A DNA stretch of 64,000 bases from Stratiolaelaps scimitus (GCA_019614645.1 JABWDB010000007.1:10739501-10803500); one strand, 5' to 3'; shown: positions 11,023 through 23,612, numbered from the stretch's first letter. Notes: generated by a model not told the origin, from the sequence alone. A program made the numbers and translations.

Positions 11023-11169
11023 AGAACGAGAGGCGTTTCAAAGGAACTTGGCCGTCGCCGACGCCGACCTGCCCCGAGTCTTTGACGAATCGCCACCATT
11101 GGCCCGCTGGTGATGGTCCTGCAGTGACAGTAGCGGCAGCAACTGAACACGACGACGACTATCAAACAA

Positions 11170-11373
11170 ATGGCAGAATTTGAGAGGAAGTTGGGGAAAT
11201 TAACGCCGGGAGAGCTAGTCAACTTGTGGCTTATTATAAAGCGAAATTTAATGCGAAGCGGGACGTGCTCGGGTAGACGAACGGGGAACGGCTTCGAGTT
11301 GAGGACGCCTCTGTTAACCATCTTCGGCAAACTGAGACCTCCATCTCGTTTATCTCGCGCCCTTTCCGACTAA
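11170..11373 (+). CDS. Candidate 67-codon ORF downstream of the 10.85-kb island
   Basis: A true ATG begins a 67-residue basic ORF (MAEFERKLGKLTPGELVNLW at the N-terminus). It is in the same reading frame as the ORF at 10849 but separated by several stops. It shares only the short motif LTP-E with the intervening frame (LTPEEREAF against LTPGELVNL), which may be chance. Function is unknown. It is listed because it continues a coding-like composition. Confidence 0.2.
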   Translation: MAEFERKLGKLTPGELVNLWLIIKRNLMRSGTCSGRRTGNGFELRTPLLTIFGKLRPPSRLSRALSD

Positions 11374-11379
11374 TCGGTA

Positions 11380-14300
11380 GCAAACACGCGCGTGTAATGC
11401 ACTGCTGCCGCTGCGACACAGGGTGATATTTGTTGGCGTTGGGAGGCTAGCTCTGGCAAGCTTGGTCTTGACAGTCGGGCTCATTCAAATGATCCATATC
11501 ATTGATATGCCCCTAATATGGCACGAACGGGATGCTGTTTATTGATGGCATTTCTATATAATTAATAGTTCCCACCCATTCCCGTAATGTATATGTATAG
11601 GAAGAAAATAATAGACAATACACTAAAATATCATAATAAAAATACAAAGTAAACTAGGTAAAAATGACATCGCGGAGAGGTTCACGCAAGCCCTTACGAG
11701 TTCCGGCCACAGGACCAAGTTCGACCCTTGGAGAGATCCGCTGCTGGAGCGGGGGTGATGTCGAGCATTGGGTCCATTCTGTTTCGGTGTGACACCTAAC
11801 GACGACTGGATTAATGAAGGCGTTTGATGTGACTCTTCTGCCTTGCATCAATTTCGTCCTGCTCTCGAACGACAATTAGCTGACGAATCCATGCTATGAC
11901 TGTGCTCCCTGCGGAATCGTTGTAGAAAACGTCGTTTATGGCTGACAACAACAACAACAACAGAAAGAAGAATACGGAAATCGTGAGTTAGGAAGACACT
12001 CCAAATGAAAGAGCCGAAGGGTGTATTGTTTCACAGCGCCAATTCCGAAAAAAAAGCTCCAATCCAGCCGACGAAGTCTCGCCAACCGTAAACGAGGGCG
12101 GTTAGAACAAGGAACAGAGAGATCGCCGGCGACTTACAACCTCTCATTCGCATTACACCCTATTAGATCGATAGACAGCGATGCACCGGTGTCGACACAG
12201 ATCCAGGTGGTCCCTAGAGAGACTCTGCGTCGGCAAAACAGAACAGAGACACCCTTAAAGTCCAGATTCGGGTGGTGAGCCAGCTTCCGAGGATCCGGCA
12301 GTGTTCTGCAAACACAAAAAGAGTCCTCCGTAAACCTATAAAGGACTTGCATCTGAAGAAGAGGTTAATTTAGCTTATTGGAAGCGTACACGGGATCTCA
12401 TTGTGGTTGCGGGCGCCCCTAATGAGAGCGTTGACTGGGTCTGCACGTCGTGTCTAAGGCTGTGGAGCACCGTGACACTACAGCCCTGCATATGATCGTG
12501 GTCAAGAGCCTTCATGAGAGGGCCAAGTAGGGCTGGCCTCCTATATATCATAGATTTATCAATTGATGAAATCAGATAATATAGACAATAGTATAAAATC
12601 CACAATGTAATTTTTCCTATGGCCCGATTGCTTCGAACAACCACGCTCCCGCCAAAATGAATTGTCGACTGGGATGACTCTGTGAAGTCTCTGAGTTCTT
12701 AGTGAAACTTTGTCATATGAAAGATTCCAAATGACAAATATACTGCGGCTTAGGGTAACTCAAGCGTAACTTAGATCTAACACTGAACCAGCAATCGGAT
12801 ACGTTTTTTTTTAGAGTCATAGTATAGTAATGTAAAATTAACTTGTACCTTGATTTGAAAATACCTGTAGTCAGTGCGGTAACTTCGGGAACGTTCAATT
12901 ATAGATTCTTAATCGGTGGTTTCATATTTATATATATATATATATTTGTATAATATATGCTACAATGAAAACAAGTTTGGACACAGGACGCGCCCTTCGA
13001 GTCAATGGAACGCCCGTGACTGGTCCTGGATAGACCTAATCATATGATGACAATTGTTTAAAGTCCAGCTTGCGCTTGTTACAATGATAGGCCAATATGT
13101 GTAATTATTACCTTAAAAAAAGCTCAAAATTTAGCTAACAATCAAATTTTTTACTAAAAATCCCCAGTCGAATGCAACAATCCTCAAAGTCAAGTGAGCT
13201 TGTGGTCACAATACTTGACTTTGCACAGCCCGAGATATACCCACTCAAAACATCGCACCGGCAAGCTAGATGTTTTATTTATATGAAATGCATAAATCAC
13301 TACAAACACATAGGTGCACACACGATCCTCATCATTGCACCTTTGCATGTCATGGATTCGTCTCACGAAAGCAATACTATGGACGCTAAATATTAGCTGA
13401 GAATCGCGCCCGAGCATATCAAGCTGGGTCGCATCTCAACGTCACAATATCGCGTTCGCCAGATGTATTGTTGTTCATTAGCTGACTTGCTATTTACCCT
13501 GCGAACGTTGTACGTTGTTTAGATAAAGTTAACGAAAAGTGGTTACGTCAAAGATTCGAGGTAACCTTTGGAATCCTTGCATTTAGCTCGCCCGTGTATA
13601 TAATGCATTTGTATGTGCGCTCCTGTCCAGGAAGGGAGACCCTCAAGGACATTGATTCGTGCGTAGGGCTGCTGTGCTTTCATCAGCAACGATACACAAA
13701 CACGAACATAATGGTGGGACGGCACGTACAAGTTAGCAACATCAACGAGGGCAACAGAGATGTACACAAGGTTTTGCTAAATGGATCGCTTTTGGTGGAG
13801 TTGTACCTAAAACATTTATAGAGAGGCGCTTAATCGATACTAGAGTCAAGAAGTATGTTCCACAAATGGGGTGGAATTCATCTATTATATATAGATTTGG
13901 ATTCACATATTTAGCGACTCGTAGCAAAATCAACATGAATATGTATGGGGATGATGCATGGAAATTATGCATTATCGTTAATGTATTGTTTCAATGCAAG
14001 TTTTACGATGCAGAATATAGACCGTTGTGCCATTTTTGCTATTTGCGATATACCGCGTATTTGTCCAGCACAATATCGCCTAGAGGACAGGATCTATTTT
14101 GAACGTTACCCGTGTAACGCACATAAGCATGCTGATAAACAATGGCATGATATCATAAGGGTATTAATATAGTTCGTCGCACAGTGCACAGCTGCTCACG
14201 AACGACACTTTTTAATGTGCAACCTCAACATGAGTGTTATAGTAACTAGCGGGGCTAATCATATTGCGTTCTGCATTCTTCCTCCAGTAGAAATAGATCG

Positions 14301-15470
14301 AATAAAGCAAATGATGATGTTGTTAATCCCGGCAACGAACAACTTTTGAGTCGAGGATGTAATCAGCTGACGGTCGTTCGGTCTGTTCTATACTACTTGG
14401 TGTAGCCGATATCGTGCAAACGGCAAAAGAACAATCTTACTTAGCCTTCACTTGAAGTTGAGCCTAGACCGCCAATGGGAGAGCGATTCAGGTGTCTTCG
14501 AGCTTCCGTGAGGTCGAGCATTGTTGGATGGCTGCTGGGTGGGCTGCTTTTGGACGAAATTTATTTAGTCGGTTATAAAGGCAAATATCTGAGGCAACTA
14601 GAATAGAATGGCTGGAGCAGGTTTGCCCTCGGACGTCTGTCGAACAGACGTGACGCAATTGTTTAATAATTACCAACCGACCAATCAACCAATTTCCCAG
14701 AATGTAACAGCTGAATAGATCTCTGGCAAAAAAGTACGGATCTCAATATAATATGAGAATTCTACAGCGTAGGACGGACGTGCAGTATGTCTCGACGAAT
14801 AATATTATACTAGCGTTCGTTCCAGCTGACTATAATAACGAGATAAAAACTAAATTAAACTGAGCAATTTTGTAGCATACGAAAGGTGACTGTAACCATT
14901 CGAACATTGTATACGATATGCCCCAATGAAAGTACTGAGTAGAAGAGATTCTTTTGACATGGGATGGTCATAACTGATATTGTGTTTTATCGTTTAAAGA
15001 GATTTACTTAACTTGGACGATCTCAGTTTAAGGCGGGGAAGGGGTTTAATTAATGAAAACTGCTGCAGAGAGTGTTGGAAGACAATGAACTTGAACGCTG
15101 TGGTGCTGCTTAACTAGCGTTTGGAAATGTGGCCCATTATGATTTGCGATGTCATATCATCGGCAATAGCATCTTCGAATTGGTGCCATCAGAAACTGGG
15201 CTTGCTAAACTCAGGGGCCCATCGTCGTTAGTGCTAAGTGTCGAATCCATACAATAAATAACAAGTTGGTTATTCATTTACTACAAAACGATTTTTAAGA
15301 AGTCGACGAGTCCCTTCCTGGTCATTCCGAAGGCGACTCCACGAAGCATTTACACCGAGTCAATTGCGCAGAATCGATGATTCCCGTCTCCGTTTGAATC
15401 GGATATAGGTTCATCCGAATCGTTTAGCCGCTGTGAGCTTGCGCCAACAACTCAGCATTCAATCAGCAGC
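11380..15470. other. Intergenic, AT-rich
   Basis: No supported gene. Holds a CAA run near 11946-11961, an AT tract near 12929-12945 and the degraded SINE-like copy at 13300. ORFs of 60-90 codons here are scattered on both strands with no protein-like pattern. Confidence 0.55.
13300..13430 (+). repeat. SINE-like family A, partial copy (body only)
   Basis: This segment shares the ordered blocks 'TAGGTGCAC', 'ATTGCACCTTTGCAT', 'GACGCTAAATATTAG' and 'GCTGAGAATC' with copies at 16.7, 23.4 and 41.6 kb. The tRNA-like head is lost or too diverged to see. It is an old fragment. Confidence 0.45.
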
Positions 15471-15475
15471 AACTG

Positions 15476-15700
15476 CTAGCTACGTCCAATTCTACTGTTT
15501 CCTTCCTGGAGGGCAGTGGGGCCGCATTCGGCGCTGGTCCCATTTCGTAGCGTAACCACAGCGTGCCTCTGCTCAGTATCAGCAGAGCGGGCAAACATGA
15601 ATACAAGAGAGCCGACCGTCTCCCGGTAGGCACCGATGAACTTCAGATACTCCGGAGTCAGTTGCGCACGTAGTCCTTGAGGGTTGCCGAGTTGCTCGAA
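15476..15700 (-). CDS. Candidate terminal coding exon, unknown protein
   Basis: A 74-codon frame with coding-like composition encodes FEQLGNPQGLRAQLTPEYLK near its start, then hydrophobic GSLVFMFARS, and ends at a stop at 15476. It has no ATG near its start. If real it needs an upstream exon; AG dinucleotides exist just before or within its first codons (TTCGAG) but the pyrimidine tract is weak. It could also be a pseudogene fragment. I recognise no family. No canonical polyA signal was seen close by. Confidence 0.3.
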   Translation of the reverse strand, partial: FEQLGNPQGLRAQLTPEYLKFIGAYRETVGSLVFMFARSADTEQRHAVVTLRNGTSAECGPTALQEGNSRIGRS

Positions 15701-16715
15701 CACAAATCAACACCCCAAACATGAAATGTCATTAGCTAAAGCGGGCCTTCTTTCTGCGACGGCGTTTACTTGCAAGTTTCTCGTTTACCGCCGGTTACGT
15801 CCACAGCCGACACAGGTTTCAGATTGCCTGATTCTATTGTATTTGCTGGTGGAGACAAATCGATTATGCACATTTAGCCCTCAGGTAACTAGGCAGGATG
15901 CTTCTGGAGTTCGGTCTCTACTGCTGGGGTCGAAGTAGCCGAAATCGAAACGTGTGGAGAGTAATAATCCGTTTGTACCGGCTTGGTTTACGAGTACTTT
16001 GGCTTCGACCCACGATCCTGGAAGGTTTAACAACGTGGCGTACGGAGGAAACGATTAATTCAAGACACAAATTGAAGAACAATTGTAAGTATGGGCACGC
16101 CTACCCTAGATCGCAATGTTCATCGTTTTAGTGAATTTGAAGAATTCAAATGCTGATACGTTCAGCCGATTTCATCCTCTGAATCGTTCACAATGATCCT
16201 ATGTATAACGATGTACGAACGTAACAACCTATATACGAATGCACGATTTATCTAACTCAAGCAACTAGAGGCAATGAGAGGTGGAACCTTGTAAGAAGAA
16301 TTCGCGCCTGTTTCTGACTCACAACTGAGATGTTGTACTCAGGTTTAATGTGAATACGGCACGCGGGAAGGCTCAATTAATGGCGATATTGCGTCGCTAT
16401 AAAACGCAGTTAACTCTTCGTAATGACCTTTATGACAAAATGTCATGAATTCATATTTTCTCATATTAGACAATACATTCATGTGAAGGAGAATCATTCT
16501 TGTGAATTCATTGGAATGAACGTTCTACGAGCATTGCAAAATGCGGATAAACTGTAAGCGAGTACTATGATGAAAGGTCCATATGGGGCATGAGTGATTC
16601 AGTAAAATAGCGCAATTTTTAAAGCATTAGACAAGGGTATATGCTTTAGCATAGTTTTGAAAAGGAGTTCCCGCTGAAATTATTCGCTCAATGTAAACAC
16701 TACCGTTTTGCGATG

Positions 16716-16935
16716 CTTGCCGAGCCCGGTGGTCTGTTGGTGCATTTGTGTGTGCCTTGCAATCGGAGGAGACACATAGGTGCACGGCTACGAGCACCCG
16801 CTCTCCCACGGTTGCACATCTACATTTAGGCGGACCACCTTACGAAGAAATGCAAAATGAATACCGTGGACGTTAAATGTTTAAGGCTGAGAATCAACCC
16901 GAATCAACATTTGGTATTGCGACACTTCGTTGAGG
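16716..16935 (+). repeat. tRNA-derived SINE-like element, family A
   Basis: It begins GAGCCCGGTGGTCTGTTGG, which resembles a Pol III A box. It continues GTGTGCCTTGCAATCGGAGG, a degraded B-box region, GGTTGCACATCTACATTTAG, then a body with GGACGTTAAAT and GCTGAGAATCAACCC. The same blocks in the same order occur at 13.3, 23.4 and 41.5 kb. A tRNA-like head plus shared non-tRNA body defines a SINE. No coding capacity. Confidence 0.6.
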
Positions 16936-18149
16936 CTTTCGCTAAGTAGATCATCAGCAACTGACCTGTAGTGGCCTCGCGATGGTGTCGATTCTTTGAG
17001 ACCTGCGAAAGTTTACGAAAGTGATCCGTCGGCACATTTCGAAGTTAGCTTCAAATTTGATTCAAACTATATTCACGTATTATATCTAAAAATGCATCTA
17101 GTACCCAGATGCAATGGGCTGCCTCAATACGTGAAGCAAACATTTGTTGCTTCGCTGTTTTGCGAGGGGACTCTCGAAGATCGTCACATCAGACTCAACG
17201 TCTCCATCTGACACCCAAGAGCTAATCCAACTCCAGTGGTAGAACGGAAGTTGGCCCAATCTGGCCGCATGAAAGAGACTGATGGAGAGTGTGTGAGAGA
17301 GAGAGATCCCAATAATAATAATAGGAACACCGCTTGGACAATAATAGCTCCAGACATTGTTATTGCTATGGATTATTATTGTTGCCGCTATGCAGTAGCA
17401 ATAGCAGTGTGAGCTCTCGATGCTAAACGCTCTCAAGTGTTTGCGCATCTTGAGAACGCAGTTTGCAGACTTATTTTTGCACTAAACTATTGCTGCTGCT
17501 GCTGCTGCTGTCGACGCAGCGACGATCGAGACGGCGAGACCGGCTCGCTCAGATTGTGCTCAAGAGGACGTTTCATCATTCAAGGCTTCAGTGATGCTGT
17601 TTACAAAACGATGCGGATGCAGCTTGAAAAAATGTATCACCATCAGACCCACCGACTCCTGTCATGAGGGGTAAGGACAGACACACGATGAAATGTGGCC
17701 GCATGGCGTTTCACGACGAGACGATCTTCACAGCGGATCGAAGCGTCGTTCCGAACCGCGAATCGCTGGGACGCATGTCATAGCTCGGAGGGTTACGCTG
17801 TCTGTGGGGAGTTTTAAGAGGGATTAGCTCAAACTGAACAAACACCACGTTCGTGTTAATAGGGGGTTGGCGAATCACAGCCGAGGAATTACAGCCTCTT
17901 GTTGTAGCCCATAGCCATGCCATGGCACAGGCGAATTAGCAAAAAATAATAGTAATAATGGCGGGATCAAGCCACAAATTGTAGCGGAGCGAATGTGGTG
18001 TGTGATATGATGTATTTTTAAGGAATCGTTTAGTCTCGCTTTTAAATAGTTGATCCAAAAAAAGAACCTAATTCTAGAACAGCCTGTTCGCGTCATGTCC
18101 AGGCCAGAAGGTAGGTAGCTAGAATGAAGGTAGGTAGATAATTCCTATG

Positions 18150-18312
18150 TGTGGTAAAGGTAAAGCTTTATTGGTTATTATTAAAGGAACTGCAATTTTA
18201 CAACGCTTAAGTTCTCTTGTTGTAGACCATCACCAGGTAGCGGGACTCGAATCTGCGGCCTCTAGCTTTTTACGGCCAGAGACTAAGCCGTCAAAGTCGC
18301 CGCGCTGAGGGG
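18150..18312 (-). repeat. tRNA-derived SINE-like element, family B
   Basis: On the minus strand a tRNA-like head (about 18310-18236) has an A-box-like GGCTTAGTCTCTGG and a B box GATTCGAGTCCCG. It is followed by an AT-rich body. It shares no body sequence with family A. It does not fold into a convincing functional tRNA by eye. Confidence 0.45.
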
Positions 18313-19172
18313 CTGTGATCGTAGTATCTAAATTAGAATATGAAATCCTTGTCTATTACTTGAAGAGTTCCCTACCGCACTTGATAAATGCATGTCTGCG
18401 AATAGGATGGTCAGATAGGTCGACATTGAGCATTTTCATCTCATCGTCCTTCGGACTACTGCCGACACATGGGAGAGCAACGCTCTCGATATTATATTAT
18501 TATAATATGTGAATATGTACACGATTGTTTTGTATAGCCATAGTGTGGCAATTTTTCTTTAGATCTTGCACACTAGTGTTCTGCCATGCATGTGCAAGAC
18601 TAAAACCAGCCCTGTGGATGATCCTCATGATCCAACCCGCTTCCGTTGTATTCCCATTACAGCCTCCATTATGTGTCCACTTGGATTTCGTATTTTCCTC
18701 TGTCCGACCGTACCACCACTTAGCTAGCGGTTGAGCCTAGTTACCCAAGACGCTGCGGGGGCCAAACGATATTTTCATAGTTTGACTTCCCAGAGCACTC
18801 GACGATTTCACCACTGCAGACGGACGGAGACCTCCTCCGTCTCTCAGGGGCCGGCTGAACCCAATCCTTTGTGAGGCCTAGCTCTGTCACTCCGGCGACG
18901 ACGGAGGGTGTCTGCATGTGACGGAAAACGAACTGATGCAATCCGAGTAGCCGAGCGATGAATGAAACCTCTGACCCCACCGTCAACAGCAGCAGCAGAG
19001 GCAGCCGCACCGTGACCACCACCACCATCTCCGCTGGAGCCGCCGCTACCTCCGCTACCACTAAAGAGGCAAACTGTTTTGAATACGACCTGCTGCCGTG
19101 GCGTTCGTGCTCTAGGCATGTGGGGAATAGGGCAACTCTCTTCTTTCTTGAGCCTTTCTTTTTGCTTCTTAG

Positions 19173-19516
19173 TCGAGACTGCATTGACGTCTAGTCAACT
19201 TACTCCAGTCAAGCCGTCAGAAGACGGAGGAAGGCCCAGTGTTATCCGAGCGACTGTGAACGGCTCAATGAAAAATTTGACGCGTGCAGTAGACCGAGAC
19301 ACAGAGAGAGAGGGAAGCAGAGAGAAGGGAGAGAGAGAGAGAGAGAAATCGAAGGGGAGAATAATGGTGTGTATGTTTTCGCGAGGATGGAAGAGGCGTT
19401 TGCATGACTTGATTTCGTACACTATAATATGTAGTCTCTGCTGCTATTTCTACGGATGGGACCAAAGCCGAAACGCGGCCTTGAAATGTCCTCTGCAACA
19501 GCAGCACAGCAGTTAG
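19173..19516 (+). CDS. Candidate coding exon behind a very strong splice acceptor
   Basis: A long pyrimidine tract (19137-19170, mostly C and T) ends in CTTCTTAG. This is the best acceptor I saw outside the TIL gene. The exon then opens for 113 codons to the stop at 19514-19516, beginning ETALTSSQLTPVKPSEDGG and including PSVIRATVNGSMKNLTRAV. A charged stretch encoded by a GA repeat follows, then a hydrophobic segment. The N-terminal half looks protein-like; the GA part is low complexity. No upstream exon is identified and an opposite-strand Gly-rich frame overlaps the region. Function unknown. Confidence 0.28.
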
Positions 19517-20119
19517 CCAAGAAGGGCCGGCCGAGGAGCCTACACATTACAGACGAGTCGATCGTACAATAAGATGTCGCGTGGTACGTCGCTAATCATT
19601 GAAAAGAAACTATTTCAAAACAACCATTTATCTACTGAAATAAAATACTGCACAAAGTTTGGATCGTTTAACGAAAGAATTGCTACAGGCAATTGCTTTC
19701 GTGGTTCTTCGTATTCCTGCCTCGCATTTTGGCTTGGGACGCATTTGAAAATTGTCCGAATAACTCGAAAGTGCACCGGAACGAACATGCTGTCAGGCGC
19801 TGTATCGTCTTCTTGATAAATAATTGCGATATTCAATTACATTAGCAGGAAGATGAGGGGCTGGTATCACCTCACTGGTCAGTGAGGCCGACCCGCAAGC
19901 GTCATTCGTTCGGCCAGCATTATACGTCCCAGAACGTGATCGCTTATTATTCCAACATCATCCGCTAATTTTCGATTGTTTTCGATTGAACTATCTGCAC
20001 GAGCTAGATTGGGCAATAACAATCATCTCGCGTCCCGAATGGTTACTTCTTGAGGCTGCCCCCTGCGGTGATTACTACGACGAAAAACACCCGGCACACT
20101 ATGACCCGGGGGTATCTCC

Positions 20120-20260
20120 TGCGCCGTTTGTGAATGTGTGGTTTCGTACCGGGCTTCATGCCACATCAAACCCGAAGTACCTAGAACCGGCTTGTGGTCC
20201 TACGGATTCGAACTCAGCGGAAGACTGAGTCGTCCATAGAGTATCGCTAAGAGCGTCTTC
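20120..20260 (-). repeat. tRNA-derived SINE-like element, family E
   Basis: The minus strand carries a perfect B box GAGTTCGAATCC (20203-20218). About 20-35 bases before it is an A-box-like TTAGCGATACTCTATGG (about 20234-20250). The body past the B box (20120-20200) is unique in the window. A plus-strand open frame across it is a chance reading of the repeat. Confidence 0.4.
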
Positions 20261-20690
20261 AGCAGAAACACAAGAAGCAGCTTTCACTTGCTCGATCTAG
20301 ATTTGCGTTTTTAAGGCCGCGCGTATGGGCACAACAACAGCAACAAAATGCACAACGCTTGTAATGGTGTTTCAACTCAGAATCTCGACCTCTATCTATT
20401 GCTAATAAAGGAGCACCGTCTCGTCACATACATTTCTATTCAATCAATTTTGTACATTTTGAACACCGACCACCGAAAATGATAATAAAATCGCAAACCA
20501 CGCAAATATACCTCTCGACGCACTCGGCAATAATCTTTGATATACATCCATCACAAAGAAGCGAATATACTTCTTTCAAAGACATTCGATAAGTTGGATC
20601 GACCGATTTGTCGCATAGAAAGAGACACCCGTCATCAAGATCATTAGGATCTTTTCAAGGTCTGCTACAAACCTCCCCATTGGCCAAGCA

Positions 20691-20891
20691 GTGTTTTACT
20701 ATAATACGAGAGTCCTGTTCGATCTGGACCCGGCGGATTCTCTGGACTCGCTGCTTCGCCTCGGTGAACGCCTTCCTCAAATACTTGATGACCTCTTTCC
20801 TGCATCCCTATTCGAAGGTGTCATCCTCACAATGAGCGAACATTACAATGGCTTGCGGAGTATAATGACACATATAAATGACACACATTAA
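20691..20891 (+). CDS. Coding-like island, strand uncertain
   Basis: The plus strand reads RVLFDLDPADSLDSLLRLGE then LPQILDDLFPASLFEGVIL before a stop at 20889-20891. There is no internal ATG near the start. The minus strand over the same bases reads EVIKYLRKAFTEAKQRVQRI then IRRVQIEQDSRIIVKHC, bounded by an AG (gatgcag) and a possible donor (GAG before gtttgt). Both look like helical protein, so one is probably the shadow of a real, perhaps decayed, exon. I cannot tell which, and recognise neither. Confidence 0.22.
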   Translation: MFYYNTRVLFDLDPADSLDSLLRLGERLPQILDDLFPASLFEGVILTMSEHYNGLRSIMTHINDTH

Positions 20892-23412
20892 TAGTTATTT
20901 AGCTTGTGTATCATTATGTCATGTACGCTACATGAATCAGCAATCGATTAACGAACTTTCTGTCGATCCGTGCCGTTTTGTCCAATGCTGACTTGGAGAA
21001 CAACCACCTGAAGCACAACGTGAAGACATGCCCGGTACAAACAGACCGCATGCTCATAACATCAACTGAGCATATTTCTATGTAATTCATTCGATTTCTT
21101 TATTCTATTTAAAATTGTCAAGACGTCGTCTCCGTTTATCAATGCAGACTATTGTACCTAGCAAGGGTTAACAGCGGCTGCCATTATATTCTAGCTGTCT
21201 GCCGCATATATCTATTTTGTATATTAATATTCCACGCTCTATTTTCTAGTCCCGAGTTTTTGAGTTGTATCTTAGTCTCGAGTTTCATATTCTAACCACT
21301 TCATTGAATCCGTTGTCCACTTCGTTGTGACCACGACGAAATGTGGGACATCTTACACAAAAAAAAACAGTCGAGCGCGATTCTGAGATAGATAATATGC
21401 TAATCAACTAATATATAATAAAATATATTATAGTTACCATTGATACATTTTGCTCCGGGTTGTTTTTCGTGATCACTTGAATCAAGATGCCTTCTACGGA
21501 GTCCATGAGAAATCACGATGTCAATGAAAGCCGTTCGCTTAGTCGACGCTCTGCCCCCTGACGCATACTTGTTGTTTTTTACACATTACCGGGCCAAACT
21601 GATCAAATATACGCCCCCACCCTCATCTTTGCCCTGAATTACCTCTGCGACCAGCGAGAGTCGGACCCTCCGGGACTGCTGTCAGATAAACGCGTACTGA
21701 TTTCTATTGGTACACGAAGCTAATTGCCAATGACGCTGTTATGGCTACAATACATGCAAGTGTCGACTGTACACGACGTTTTTGGTTCTGCTAAATTCAG
21801 TAACAAACAAATTCGTTGCTTTGTTTCTACGTTCTAATATTTTGTTGCTGCTGCTGCCATCTGTGGCCGCCGCTGATGTTGTTGTTAATTACTCCCTTCG
21901 GAGCGAAGATTCTCATTGGCAGTGCCGCCGATGGCGGATGTCTTTAATTGTTTCTAAATCGAATTTTGTTCCGCCCGCACCTCGGCTCCCACAACTCATT
22001 TTGGGCCGCTACGCCGGCTTAAATCAGCACCGAACTTCGGCGGTCTCAGCATCGAGGCAGGACTGGCCGACTGTTTGTCGGAATCACTGGTAAACGTATA
22101 GCCACCGATCTGGTTAGTAATCCACTGCAACACCAGCATTACGCGAGCTGCTGCTGGCTGCACGGAGCGAGCATTCATTATTCGGGTCGAAATTTACGGA
22201 CCTATTGACGTCCGAACTGCGGCGGAGCAGGCCACCACCGAGACGTGCACCGGTTGTTCATGGAGGATGCTGTGTCATGGACAACTGCTTGTCTATATTT
22301 CCCGCTGTGTAAGAGGCAGTCGGGACTCAGCGAAGGCGAAGATGCACATATGAGCGAGAAATTCAATTAACAAAGACGAGCCGGCGAAACCCGAATGGAA
22401 GCGGAGACAGGGCCACGCCGAGTGGCGGCGGCGGCGGCCAGGCCAACATCGAAATCTGCCAAAATCCGCTGGGGGCTGCTGTTGTTGTTGATTCATTTAA
22501 TCTAACATGGATAATACAGTAAGAACAGTAACAACAAAATGTTGATAATAAAAGCAGTACGTCTATAATTGCAATATACTAGGCGGAATCATGCGAGCAA
22601 TTCTCTCTTTACGGTATCAGATGGGGGGGGGGATCTATGTGGCGAATTGTGTGGCGACCTCGTCAGGGTCAAAAGTCTCTGCGGCTCGGACGAGCGAGCA
22701 GTGAACCGAGACTGGCTGATCCTGCAAACTCGGATTTAGCGGAGGCGCTGGTTCAGCAGCGATGAGCTTATTATCATTACGGTAACAATACAACGCTAGT
22801 GTGAGACGAAGTCATCCGCAATCTCTAGTTCGGCTTGGATTAAAGGTCTCGTATTTCCAGTGACTTTCTATACCACTACAGGCATTTGTATGTACAACTA
22901 CTCACTCAAAAGGAAATATTGGAGCCGTTATAACAAACACATGACCGCAACAGCCCCTCGATCTGAACTATAATATATATGCTACATTGAGACTGTACTC
23001 GTCAATCGGCTCATATCGACATCACAAGCATGACTTAACGAAGACTATGGGTAACTGCGCTGTGGTAGATTCTGATTCGGAAACTTAATCTTCCTCTTGA
23101 AGATTAAGCCAATTCCCGACGAACATGAACCGGGCGGGATTTTTCGTAGCATCCCGTGTGATAGGCAAACCTCCCGTAGACCTTAGCCTTTTCCGTCATT
23201 GCGCAATGAAAACTGAGCTGGGTGGATAGCACAGCAAGGCAGTGTCGTTTTTCTACGTTGATCATATATCATATGGAAAGACAACGTCCGGGTGCTCCTC
23301 TGCCCTAATGCGGTCCTCGTTCGCAAAAGGCTCACGTAACCGTGGGAGATTTTAGTGAATCACAAAATATGCACGCAACGCATCGAAATGAATGGTATGC
23401 ATCCAGTATCGT

Positions 23413-23612
23413 CGAGCCCGGTGGTGGCCTGGTGGTGAATTCGTGTGCGCCTTGCAATCGGACGACCAACGTCGGTGCACGGGTTCGATCTCCACCATTG
23501 CACATTTACATTTACGATCTCCACCATTGCACATTTACACCGTCTTATGAAGCAATGACGAAACCGGTACCGTGGACTGTGAGTCTGCGCAGGCAATTTA
23601 CTTTTATATCTC
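23413..23612 (+). repeat. tRNA-derived SINE-like element, family A, with internal duplication
   Basis: The best-preserved copy. It starts GAGCCCGGTGGTGG, has TTGCAATCGGACGACC, then a canonical B box GGTTCGATCTCC, then CACCATTGCACATTTACA. The block from GATCTCCACC to the end of CACATTTACA is present twice in tandem (about 23487-23537). The body then continues CCGTCTTATGAAGCAATGAC and ACCGTGGACTGTGAG, matching the 16.7- and 41.6-kb copies. Confidence 0.65.

Larger units (their letters stand above)
15710..19130. other. Intergenic with SINE-like copies
   Basis: Holds SINE-like copies at 16.7 and 18.2 kb, a CTG run (17491-17510) and a GC-rich stretch (18.76-19.1 kb). In that stretch a minus-strand ATG frame (19119-18844, 91 codons) is Gly/Ala-rich from triplet repeats. 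No gene supported. Confidence 0.5.

Noticed and set aside
11010..11113. Antizyme-type +1 frameshift at GCC-TGA
   Set aside because: The shifted frame is open for only about 30 codons and contains no antizyme-like domain; one chance register match is not enough.
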